A stretch of DNA of 64,000 nucleotides from Mycobacterium triplex (lineage in GTDB: Bacteria; Actinomycetota; Actinomycetes; Mycobacteriales; Mycobacteriaceae), in assembly GCF_000689255.1 (NCBI RefSeq), contig NZ_HG964446.1, forward strand, positions 821,330-885,329. Reading direction: 5' to 3'. Positions 55,750-63,744 of the stretch are shown here, one piece after another. The notes under the pieces were generated by a model, which worked only from the letters and a program-made list of their open reading frames with translations, was not told the origin of the DNA and ran no database searches. The position numbers and the translations under genes are program-made. Numbering within the stretch: position 1 is the stretch's first letter; the number at the start of each line of letters is the position of its first letter.

Positions 55750-56043
55750 ATGATGAAGTCAACGACAACCTCCGCGCTCACGATTGTGGTTGCGGCAGCG
55801 GGAATTCTGTTCAGCGGATGCTCGGCGTCGCAAGTGATCAACACTGGCGGCGACACCAAGTGCAAGGACTTCACCACCCAGGACGAGAAGAAGCAGAACG
55901 ACGAGATCAGCAAAATGCTGAAGGACAAGAGCGGCCAAGACCCGACCAATCTGGAGATTTCCGCGACGCGGCTGTCCGCGCAGACCTACTGCCAGACCGT
56001 GGGCAAGCCGGACAGCAAGATCTCCGAGGCGCCGCACGGCTGA
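55750..56043 (+). CDS. Small putative lipoprotein with HdeA-like pattern
   Basis: 97 residues from ATG 55750 (the next codon is also ATG), with GGAAGG upstream. The N-terminus is a lipoprotein signal ending F-S-G-C with Cys24. The mature part is about 70 residues, helical and charged, with two cysteines (38 and 81) placed as in HdeA-type acid-stress chaperones: C-K-D-F near the start and a late C. The HdeA link is a pattern match only. It has no counterpart next to pckA in M. tuberculosis, where nadR lies. Confidence 0.78.
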   Translation: MMKSTTTSALTIVVAAAGILFSGCSASQVINTGGDTKCKDFTTQDEKKQNDEISKMLKDKSGQDPTNLEISATRLSAQTYCQTVGKPDSKISEAPHG

Positions 56044-56099
56044 CGCTCGCCTACCAGCGCAATTTGCACGCTGGCGGCGCCGCTGCAGATCATCGAGTC

Positions 56100-57170
56100 G
56101 TGATCGTTGATCGGCGTCGCGCGCTGGGTGTGGCCGCGGTGGGACTGCTTGCTTCCGGCTGCCACACCGGGTCGCCGGAGGCCGAGTCGCCGGTGCCGTG
56201 GCCCACCGGTGACGGCCTCGGAATCGGCCTGGAGGGGTACCCCTACCCCTATCCCGTCCGCTATCTCGACGTCACGCACGTCGCGCAGGCACCGTGGATC
56301 GATCGGGTCGCCCCGGAGTGGGAACGCCGCGCCCGGCTGGCGTACATGGATATCGCGCCCGAGAGCGGCCAGCCGCGGGGCACCGCCTTGCTGGTGCACG
56401 GCAAGAACTTCTTCGGCGCGTACTGGAAGGACGTCATCGCGACGCTGCGTCACCGCGGTTACCGGGTCATCGTTCCCGACCTGGTCGGCTGGGGTAAATC
56501 CACCAAGCCCTCGACGTTGACCGCGGAAGCGCTGGTGGCACATCTGCGCTCGCTACTCGATGCCCTCACGGTGAATTCTGTTGCCGTCGTGGGGCATTCG
56601 ACCGGCGGCCTGGTGGCCATGCACATGGCCCGGCTGTCACCCGAGCGGGTGGCCGCGCTGGTGCTGGAGAACCCGATGGGGCTCGAGGACTATCGGCACG
56701 GGCTGACCCGGCAGGTGGGGCATCAGGACTGGGCTGCCGACGAACGGTCTTCGACCGCCGATCAGATCCGCCAGTACATGGCGCACTACTTCGTGACCAA
56801 GGAACCCCGGCTGATCGAGCCGTTCGTCGCGGTGCGCACGGCCGTCGCGGCCTCGCCCGAGTTCGAGCGCTGGGTGCAAAGCTCGGCGGCGGCCACCGAC
56901 ATGCTGCTCAACCAACCGGCGGTGGAGTTCGTCGCGTCGTTGCCCGCCCGCACGCTATTCGTCTGCGGTTTGTCCGACCGCACCTATGCGGGCGCGAAGT
57001 ACACCGCGCCCGACGAGCAAGCCGCCAAAGGGAATATCGCCGCACTGGCCCGGGGTTTCGCGGCCCGGATGCCCGCGGCCCGATTCGTCGGGGTGCCCGG
57101 CACCGGCCATGTCCCGCATCTGGAATCACCGGCCGCGTTCTGCTCGGCCGTGCAGCAATTCCTGCCCTGA
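56100..57170 (+). CDS. Putative exported (lipoprotein) alpha/beta hydrolase
   Basis: 356 residues from GTG 56100; the open frame begins at 55818 but earlier codons overlap the preceding gene in another frame. D-R-R-R-A-L-G followed by a hydrophobic run and A-S-G-C (Cys21) suggests a lipoprotein, possibly sent by the Tat route. The hydrolase core is complete: oxyanion H-G-K-N-F, nucleophile Ser167 in G-H-S-T-G-G, and a late His in G-H-V-P-H. The substrate is unknown. The start has no strong ribosome site. Confidence 0.78.
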   Translation: MIVDRRRALGVAAVGLLASGCHTGSPEAESPVPWPTGDGLGIGLEGYPYPYPVRYLDVTHVAQAPWIDRVAPEWERRARLAYMDIAPESGQPRGTALLVHGKNFFGAYWKDVIATLRHRGYRVIVPDLVGWGKSTKPSTLTAEALVAHLRSLLDALTVNSVAVVGHSTGGLVAMHMARLSPERVAALVLENPMGLEDYRHGLTRQVGHQDWAADERSSTADQIRQYMAHYFVTKEPRLIEPFVAVRTAVAASPEFERWVQSSAAATDMLLNQPAVEFVASLPARTLFVCGLSDRTYAGAKYTAPDEQAAKGNIAALARGFAARMPAARFVGVPGTGHVPHLESPAAFCSAVQQFLP

Positions 57171-57188
57171 ACGACCGCGACGGGCCGC

Positions 57189-57202
57189 TTGACACCCGTC
57201 AA
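57189..57202. promoter_or_regulatory. Palindrome overlapping the fadD4 promoter
   Basis: TTGAC-ACCC-GTCAA, a perfect inverted repeat that includes a TTGACA -35-like hexamer (57189-57194), 26 bases before the fadD4 ATG. A repressor bound here would block the promoter. The -10 element is not clear. Confidence 0.55.
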
Positions 57203-57227
57203 AATTCGGCGGCGGTACAGTCGTCGC

Positions 57228-58746
57228 ATGCAGATCCGCCCCTACGTCGGCGCCGACAAACCGGCGATCATCCTGTACCCATCCGGAACGGTCGTCACCT
57301 TCGATGACCTGGAGGCGCGGGCCAACCGGCTGGCGCACCGATTCCGTCAGGCGGGGCTGCGCGAGGGCGACAGCGTCGCGATCCTGATGGAGAAACAACC
57401 AGCACATGCACGCCGTCATGTGGGCGGCTCGGCGCAGCGGCTTGTACTACGTGCCGATCAACACCCACCTGACCGCGGCCGAGGCGGCCTACATCATCGA
57501 CAACAGCAGCGCCAAGGCGATCGTCGGCTCGGCGGCGCTGCGCGACACCCTCGCCGGCCTGGCCGAGCATTTGCCGAACGGCCTGCCCGAGCTGCTGCTG
57601 ATCGCCGACGGCGATCTGCCGGGCTGGGATCGCTACCCGGAATGCGTTGCCAATCAACCGGATACCCCGATCGCCGACGAGATCGAGGGCGACCTGCTGC
57701 AGTACTCCTCGGGCACCACCGGCCGGCCCAAGGGCATCAAACGCGAATTACCGCACGTCCCACCGGAAGACGCTCCGGGCATGATGTCGGAACTGGTTGG
57801 ATTCTGGATGGACACCGACACGGTGTATCTGAGTCCGGCCCCGCTGTATCACACCGCGCCGTCGGTGTGGTCGATGACGGTGCAGGGCGCGGGCCTGACC
57901 ACGGTCGTCATGGAGCGCTTCGATCCCGAAGGGACGCTGGATGCCATCCAGCGCCACCGCGTGACGCATAGCCAGTTCGTGCCGGCCATGTTCGTCCGGA
58001 TGTTGAAACTGCCGCAGGATGTCCGCGATTCGTATGACCTGTCCAGTCTCAAGCGGGTGATGCATGCCGCGGCGCCGTGCCCGGTACAGATCAAGAAGCA
58101 GATGATCGACTGGTGGGGGCCGATCATCGACGAGTACTACGCCTCCTCGGAAGCACACGGCTCGACGCTGATCGGCGCCGAGGACTGGCTGGCGCATCCG
58201 GGTTCGGTCGGCAAGCCCTTGATCGGCGCCGTGCACATTCTCGACGAGAACGGCGACGAGTTGCCGCCCGGCGAGGCCGGCGAGATCTACTTCGAAGGCG
58301 GGTATGCGTTCGAGTACCTCAACGACCCAGCGAAAACCGCGTCATCCCGCGACAAGCACGGGTGGACCACCGTCGGGGACATCGGCTACCTCGATGACGA
58401 GGGCTACCTGTACCTGACCGACCGGCGCCACCACATGATCATCTCCGGCGGGGTGAACATCTACCCGCAAGAGGCCGAGAATCTACTGGTCACCCACCCG
58501 AAGGTGCTGGATGCCGCGGTGTTCGGGGTGCCCGACGACGAGATGGGCCAGCGGGTCGTGGCGGCCGTACAGACCGTCGAGCAGGCCGACGCCACCGATC
58601 AGTTCGCCGACGAGCTGCTGTCCTGGCTGCGAGACCGCTTGGCGCACTTCAAATGCCCGCGATCGATCGCGTTCGAGGCGCAGCTGCCGCGCACCGACAC
58701 CGGCAAGCTCTACAAGAACGGGCTGATCGAGAAGTACTCGGTCTGA
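57228..58746 (+). pseudogene. fadD4: fadD4-like acyl-CoA synthetase broken by a one-base insertion
   Basis: Reading from ATG 57228 gives an AMP-binding enzyme start (Y-P-S-G-T-V-V-T-F-D-D-L-E-A-R-A-N-R-L) as far as V-A-I-L-M-E at about 57392. The frame then turns to nonsense. The frame of 57406-58746 continues the same protein without a gap in homology, with the ATP motif Y-S-S-G-T-T-G-R-P-K-G, the Y-L-D-D-E-G-Y-L-Y region and the end motif T-D-T-G-K-L-Y-K. Deleting one A from the run at 57393-57395 restores E-N-N-Q-H-M-H-A-V-M-W. Restored, it would be about 505 residues. The rest looks under normal selection, so the mutation is recent or a sequencing error. Confidence 0.9.
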
Positions 58747-58749
58747 CCG

Positions 58750-59718
58750 ATGTTCCGGGTGGCCGATCTGTCGAGCCCGCCGGAGGCGGGCCTGCCGTCG
58801 CCGCCCGGCGTGATTGTCGGTGTCGGCTCGGCCGCCGAGCTCAAAGAGCACCAGTACTGGCTGGACGCAGCGACTTTCACGCTGACCGAGGAGCCGTGCG
58901 CCGACCGTCGGGTCATCACCGTCGATTCGGTCCCCGAAACGCTGGCCGAGCTGCGTAAGCGATGTGAGCACTGGCCCCGGGCCAGCAGCGTCTGCGACGA
59001 CGTGCTGCGCTCGGTCGCTCCGGCCGGCCCGGCGCTGGCCGGTGTGGTGACCGAGTCGCTGGCCTACTCCACCTTGCAGGCGGGCCCGGAGTTCGCGCGC
59101 TGGCTCGCCGAACGCGGGCCGGCCCGGATGCCCGAGATCCCCGACCCGGTGCTCGCCGAGCGCGACGGTGACACCCTGCGGATCAGGTTCAACCGCCCGC
59201 AACGCCACAACGCGTTTTCCACCGACGCGCGCGCCGCACTGCTGGAGGCGCTGACGGTCGCGCAGCTGGACCCGTCGGTGACCGAGATCGTGTTGAGCGG
59301 CAACGGCCCGTCGTTTTGCAGCGGCGGAGATCTCGCCGAATTCGGCACCTTCGCCGATCCCGCGAGCGCGCATCTGGCCCGCACCCGTCACAGCCCGGCC
59401 CTGGCGCTGGATGCGCTGACCGCCAGACTCGGCCGGTGTTGCCGCGCCCAGGTACATGGCCGGGTGCTGGGCAGTGGCTTGGAGATGGCCGCCTTCTGTG
59501 GATGGGTTGAGGCGCAACAGGATTCGCTCTTCGGGCTGCCGGAGCTTGGTCTGGGATTGATCCCGGGGGCCGGCGGCACCGTCAGCATCACGCGCCGTAT
59601 CGGCCGTTGGCGTACGGCCTACCTGGTGCTGTCCGGCCGGACGGTCGGCGTCGATACCGCGCTGAGCTGGGGCCTAGTGGACGCGACTTACGTTGGCGCG
59701 CAACCGATTACTCAGTAG
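58750..59718 (+). CDS. Enoyl-CoA hydratase/isomerase-like protein with an unusual N-terminal segment
   Basis: 322 residues from ATG 58750, 3 bases after fadD4. The crotonase core begins only at about residue 132 (L-R-I-R-F-N-R-P-Q-R-H-N-A-F), with the oxyanion-hole part S-F-C-S-G-G-D-L and the acidic L-P-E-L-G-L-G-L-I-P-G-A-G-G-T. The protein ends directly after G-L-V-D, where crotonases normally have a further helical part of about 70 residues. The first 130 residues end in T-E-S-L-A-Y-S-T-L-Q-A-G-P-E-F-A-R-W, which resembles that missing part. The reaction is probably on acyl-CoA. Confidence 0.78.
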   Translation: MFRVADLSSPPEAGLPSPPGVIVGVGSAAELKEHQYWLDAATFTLTEEPCADRRVITVDSVPETLAELRKRCEHWPRASSVCDDVLRSVAPAGPALAGVVTESLAYSTLQAGPEFARWLAERGPARMPEIPDPVLAERDGDTLRIRFNRPQRHNAFSTDARAALLEALTVAQLDPSVTEIVLSGNGPSFCSGGDLAEFGTFADPASAHLARTRHSPALALDALTARLGRCCRAQVHGRVLGSGLEMAAFCGWVEAQQDSLFGLPELGLGLIPGAGGTVSITRRIGRWRTAYLVLSGRTVGVDTALSWGLVDATYVGAQPITQ

Positions 59719-60188
59719 CCACCGAAGGTGGTGCTTGTCGTCGACGGGATGCTCGACACGGCGACCACGGCGATGACGATGTACAGGATCGCGATGATCG
59801 CATACGTGACACCGCCCGCGATGGCGCCGATGATCGCCCACTTCTTGGCGTTGTTCGACGCGTCCTGTGCCTCGGCGGCGCGGCCCTGGGCCCACAATCC
59901 GGAGACCTTGTTGGAGTAGACAAGCGAGATGATCCCGAACGGGAGGCAGCACAGCACTGTGCACAGGATCGCCCATACCAGGTAGTTGTCCGGTTCCGGC
60001 TGTCCCGGCCAGGCACCCGGCTGCTGGCCCGGCCAGCCCGGCGGCTGCGGCTGCTGCGGCTGCTGCCAGCTTGGCTGCGGCGGCTGGCCCTGCCACTCCG
60101 GTTGCGGCGGCTGGCCCTGCCACTCCGGTTGCGGCGGCTGGCCCTGCCACTCGGGGGAACCTTCGTACGGCCCTGGCGGATAACTCAT
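59712..60188 (-). CDS. Dispanin/CD225-like small membrane protein with WQGQPPQP repeats
   Basis: 158 residues with ATG 60188, preceded by GAAGGA; the frame extends to 60263. The N-terminal 75 residues are Pro/Gln/Trp/Gly-rich, with three near-identical 9-residue units. Two membrane helices follow, with the cysteine-containing C-T-V-L-C-C-L-P-F-G-I-I-S-L-V-Y-S segment typical of CD225/DUF4190 proteins and a short Ser/Thr tail. Function unknown; such proteins often sit at membranes and may have an adaptor role. Its end overlaps the crotonase-like gene by 7 bases. Confidence 0.8.
   Translation of the reverse strand: MSYPPGPYEGSPEWQGQPPQPEWQGQPPQPEWQGQPPQPSWQQPQQPQPPGWPGQQPGAWPGQPEPDNYLVWAILCTVLCCLPFGIISLVYSNKVSGLWAQGRAAEAQDASNNAKKWAIIGAIAGGVTYAIIAILYIVIAVVAVSSIPSTTSTTFGGY
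60074..60154. repeat. 27-bp coding tandem repeat, three copies
   Basis: Copies at 60074-60100, 60101-60127 and 60128-60154 differ by single bases. Each encodes a nine-residue unit read as E-W-Q-G-Q-P-P-Q-P or close to it on the minus strand. Confidence 0.92.
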
Positions 60189-60292
60189 GGCAGCTGCCTT
60201 CCTTCGGGTTCCTCCCGTCCAGCCGCTTTGCTGGTCGCAAGTCAGGCAAATATAGCGCACCAATGGAGGTCAAGCGCCGAATTCAGCCGCGC

Positions 60293-61438
60293 TCAGATCC
60301 CGCCCCGGGCCACCAGCTGCCCGGCAATCACATTGCGCTGGATCTCATTCGTGCCCTCGCCGACAATCATCAGGGGCGCGTCACGAAAGTAGCGCTCGAC
60401 GTCGTACTCGGTGGAATAGCCGTAGCCGCCGTGGATGCGTACCGCGTTGAGTGCGATCTCCATTGCGATCTCGGAGGCGAACAGTTTGGCCATCCCGGCT
60501 TCCATGTCGCAGCGTTCGCCGCCGTCGTAACGCTGCGCGGCGTAGAGGGTGAGCTGGCGGGCGGCGGTGAGCTTGGTGGCCATGTCCGCCAGATAGTTGC
60601 CGACGGCCTGATGTTGCCAGATCGGCTTACCGAAACTCTCGCGCTGCCGGGCATAGGCCAACGCATCCTCGAGCGCTGCGGTCGCCACGCCCAGCGCGCG
60701 GGCGGCCACCTGGATGCGGCCGGTTTCCAGGCCCTTCATCATTTGCGAAAAGCCTTCGCCCATACGGTCTCCCAGCACGGCCGACACGGGGACGGCGAAG
60801 TCGTCGAAGGACAACTCGCAGGATTCGACGCCCTTGTAACCCAGCTTTGGCAGATCTCTGGAGATCGTCAGACCCGGGCCCTGTTCGACGAGCACGATCG
60901 AGATGCCCTGATGGCGCGGTTCGGCATTCGGGTCGGTCTTGCACAGCAGCGCGATCAGCCCGGAATGGCGCGCGTTGCTGATCCAGGTCTTGGCGCCGTT
61001 GATCCGCAAGCCACCCGAACCGTCGGGCAGCGCGGTGGTTGACATGTTCTGCAGGTCGGAGCCGCCGCCGGGCTCGGTCAGCGCCATTGTGGCCCGCACT
61101 TGGCCGGTCGCCATCGGTGGCAGGTAGGTCCGCTTCTGCTCCTCGGTGCCGGACAGCGTCAGCAGCTTGGCGACCACCGTGTGCCCGCCCATCGCGCCGG
61201 CCAGGCTCATCCAGCCGCGGGCCAGCTCCTGGGTGACCCGAACATATCCCGGCATCGAGACCGGCGACCCGCCGTATTCCTCCGGAATCGCCAGGCCGTA
61301 GATGCCGATCCGCTTCATCTGCTCGATCCACGCCTCGGGGTAGGCGTTGGCGTGCTCGACCTCGCGGACCGTCGGTTTGACCTCACGGTCGATGAACGCT
61401 CGGACCGTGGCGACCAGTATGTCTTCTTCGTCGTCCAC
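60293..61438 (-). CDS. fadE3: Acyl-CoA dehydrogenase FadE3
   Basis: 381 residues from GTG 61438 with AGGAGG 10 bases upstream. The three acyl-CoA dehydrogenase domains are present: T-E-P-G-G-G-S-D in the flavin-binding part, R-I-H-G-G-Y-G-Y-S near the end, and the catalytic glutamate in V-G-E-G-T-N-E-I-Q-R. It carries out the first step of beta-oxidation with FAD. It is divergent from the Rv0216-like hydratase gene. Position and content match fadE3 of M. tuberculosis. Confidence 0.92.
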   Translation of the reverse strand: MDDEEDILVATVRAFIDREVKPTVREVEHANAYPEAWIEQMKRIGIYGLAIPEEYGGSPVSMPGYVRVTQELARGWMSLAGAMGGHTVVAKLLTLSGTEEQKRTYLPPMATGQVRATMALTEPGGGSDLQNMSTTALPDGSGGLRINGAKTWISNARHSGLIALLCKTDPNAEPRHQGISIVLVEQGPGLTISRDLPKLGYKGVESCELSFDDFAVPVSAVLGDRMGEGFSQMMKGLETGRIQVAARALGVATAALEDALAYARQRESFGKPIWQHQAVGNYLADMATKLTAARQLTLYAAQRYDGGERCDMEAGMAKLFASEIAMEIALNAVRIHGGYGYSTEYDVERYFRDAPLMIVGEGTNEIQRNVIAGQLVARGGI

Positions 61439-61528
61439 CTCTGATCACCCTCCTGGGCTGATGGTGGCGACCCGCTTCGACCGCCACGAGTTGACCCCCG
61501 ATTCGACAGCCTGCCAGCATGTGGCGTT

Positions 61529-62545
61529 GTGACGGGAAACAGGTATGTGGGGATCCGCGACGGCGGGCCGTACTTCGACGATCTATCGAGGGGCCAGGTC
61601 TTCGACTGGGCACCGGTGGCGACGCTCTCGGCGGGTATGGCCGCGGCCCATCAGGCGATCGTCGGGGACCGGTTACGCCTGGCGCTGGACGCCGACCTGT
61701 GTGCCGCGGTGATCGGCGGGCCGGGGCCGCTGGCGCATCCGGGGTTGGTCTGCGATGTCGCGATCGGGCAGAGCACGCTGGTGACCCAGCGGGTCAAAGC
61801 CAACCTGTTTTATCGCGGGTTGACGTTCCATCGATTCCCGGTCATCGGCGATTCGCTCTACACCCGCACCGAAGTCGTTGGGCTGCGCGCCAACTCGGTC
61901 AAGCCCGGCCGCCCGCCGACCGGAATGGCCGCGCTGCGGATGACCACGATCGACCAGGCCGACCAATTGGTGCTCGATTTCTATCGCTGCGCGATGCTGC
62001 CCGCCAGCCCGGACTTCGATCCCGATGGCGCGCCCGCCGACGATCTCTCCACGATCGGAGCCGATGCGGCGCCGCCCGCCGTGCCGCCGGCGTCCCAGTG
62101 GAACGGCGAGGCCTTCCGAAAGCGAGTGCCCGGACCACATTTCGACACCACCCTGGCGGGTGCGGTATTGCGCAGCACCGGCGACGTCGTCAGCAATGCG
62201 CCCGAGCTGGCCCGGCTGACCCTGAACATCGCTGCCGCGCATCATGATTCGCGGTCCGGTGGACGCCGGCTGGTGTATGGCGGACACACCATCGGGCTGG
62301 CGTTCGCGCAGGCCAACCGGCTGTTGCCGAACCTTGCGACGGTGCTGGGCTGGGAGTCGTGTGATCACACCGGGCCGGTGTATGAGGGCGACACGCTCTA
62401 CAGCGAGCTGCACGTGGAGTCGGCCGAGCCCAGCGATCACGGGGGCGTGCTGGGGCTTCGGTCGCTGGTCTACGCGGTCGGTGACGGGGCCGACGAGCCC
62501 GATCGGGCCGTGCTGGACTGGCGACTGCGCGCGCTGCACTTCTAA
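61529..62545 (+). CDS. Double-hotdog R-specific hydratase-like protein (Rv0216-like)
   Basis: 338 residues from GTG 61529. Two hotdog (MaoC-like) halves, each about 150 residues. In the second half, Y-G-G-H-T-I-G-L-A-F-A-Q takes the place of the hydratase motif. M. tuberculosis Rv0216 has a known double-hotdog structure, but its enzymatic role is not settled, as catalytic residues are only partly conserved. It is divergent from fadE3 (90 bases) and is followed 11 bases later by the CoA-transferase gene. Confidence 0.88.
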   Translation: MTGNRYVGIRDGGPYFDDLSRGQVFDWAPVATLSAGMAAAHQAIVGDRLRLALDADLCAAVIGGPGPLAHPGLVCDVAIGQSTLVTQRVKANLFYRGLTFHRFPVIGDSLYTRTEVVGLRANSVKPGRPPTGMAALRMTTIDQADQLVLDFYRCAMLPASPDFDPDGAPADDLSTIGADAAPPAVPPASQWNGEAFRKRVPGPHFDTTLAGAVLRSTGDVVSNAPELARLTLNIAAAHHDSRSGGRRLVYGGHTIGLAFAQANRLLPNLATVLGWESCDHTGPVYEGDTLYSELHVESAEPSDHGGVLGLRSLVYAVGDGADEPDRAVLDWRLRALHF

Positions 62546-62556
62546 CCCGGAGGACA

Positions 62557-63744
62557 ATGGTCCAGGTGAGCGACGCGGCGTCCCGGTGGGGCAGCAGCGG
62601 GCTGGCCTGCCTGACCGGCCCGCCCGACGGGCCGCCCGACTTCTCCCGCGCCGGGGTGCTGGCCCGCGCCGATCGGGTCGCCGCGGCGGTGGGCGGTCAT
62701 TTCGGTATCGCCGTCGACGCGGCCACGCTGCTGGCCGGGCGGGCCGGATTGCTCGGATTGACTCGTGGCGGCAGGATTTCGGCCGGCGGGGGCACCCGGC
62801 TGTTCCAGGCCCGCGACGGCTGGTGCGCGTTCACGCTGTCACGCCCCGACGATATCGCTGCCATCCCCGCGCTGCTGGAGCTCGACGAGGCGCCCGCCGA
62901 GCCCTGGCCGATGCTGCAGCATTGGGCCGCAACACGTCTCGTCTCCGCAATCACCGAGCGGGCGAGCCTGCTGGACATTCCGGCGGCCGCCCTGGGCGAA
63001 GTGGCCCAAGCGCCGCCGCGGATCGAGCGAATGGGTACCGGGGTTGCTACCCGCGGCGTCACCGGCCTGCTGGTGGCCGACCTGTCGTCGATGTGGGCCG
63101 GCCCGCTGTGCGGGCACGTGCTGGCCCGGGCCGGGGCCACCGTCGTCAAAGTGGAAAGCCCCCGGCGCCCGGACGGCACCCGGGCGGGCAATCGTGCATT
63201 CTTCGACTGGATGAACGGTGAAAAGCTGTCCTACTGCCTGGATTTCGAAAGCCAGGTCGACGAGCTGCGCGAGCTGCTCGCGGTCGCCGACATCGTGATC
63301 GAGGGCTCTCGGCCTGCGGCGCTGGCCCGGCGCCGGCTGGGCCCGGAACACATTGCCCCGCGCCCGGGCCGAATCTGGTTGCGTATCAGCGGGTATGACC
63401 ACGACGACGGCCGGCCCGCGTTCGGGGACGACGCCGCGGTGGCCGGTGGGCTGGTCGGTACGGGGCCGGTGTTCTGCGGGGACGCCATCGCCGATCCGCT
63501 CACCGGCCTGGAAGCGGCACTGGCCGTGGCCGAATCGCTGGCCCGCGGCGGCGGCGAGTTCATCCGGGTGTCGATGGCGGGGACTGCCGCTGGTTACGCG
63601 GCCGTGCCCGCCGCGGCATCGGCCTCCGAATGCCCGGCGCCACCACCCCAGCCGCCACCCGCGCCCCGACGCGCCGCCGACCTGGGCGCCGACAGCGACG
63701 CCGTACGCCGGTTGGTCGCCGAAAGACGGCCGCTGTCATGCTGA
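62557..63744 (+). CDS. CaiB/BaiF (family III) CoA-transferase-like protein with rearranged domain order
   Basis: 395 residues from ATG 62557 with GGAGG upstream. The Rossmann-part motif that normally opens such enzymes, D-L-S-x-x-W-A-G-P-L-C-G-x-V-L-A-R-A-G-A-x-V-V-K-V-E, begins only near residue 172. The small-domain segment with F-x-A-R-D-G-W, normally near the C-terminus, lies at about residues 82-150. The tail (A-D-L-G-A-D-S-D-A-V-R-R-L) looks like the usual end. The protein probably moves CoA between acids; whether it is active is open. It overlaps the following amidohydrolase start by 7 bases. Confidence 0.72.
   Translation: MVQVSDAASRWGSSGLACLTGPPDGPPDFSRAGVLARADRVAAAVGGHFGIAVDAATLLAGRAGLLGLTRGGRISAGGGTRLFQARDGWCAFTLSRPDDIAAIPALLELDEAPAEPWPMLQHWAATRLVSAITERASLLDIPAAALGEVAQAPPRIERMGTGVATRGVTGLLVADLSSMWAGPLCGHVLARAGATVVKVESPRRPDGTRAGNRAFFDWMNGEKLSYCLDFESQVDELRELLAVADIVIEGSRPAALARRRLGPEHIAPRPGRIWLRISGYDHDDGRPAFGDDAAVAGGLVGTGPVFCGDAIADPLTGLEAALAVAESLARGGGEFIRVSMAGTAAGYAAVPAAASASECPAPPPQPPPAPRRAADLGADSDAVRRLVAERRPLSC

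Noticed and set aside
56235-56260. GGGGTACCCC palindrome and repeated TACCCC, similar to half of a copper operator
   Set aside because: It lies inside the hydrolase gene, encodes Y-P-Y-P-Y and lacks the N5 spacing.
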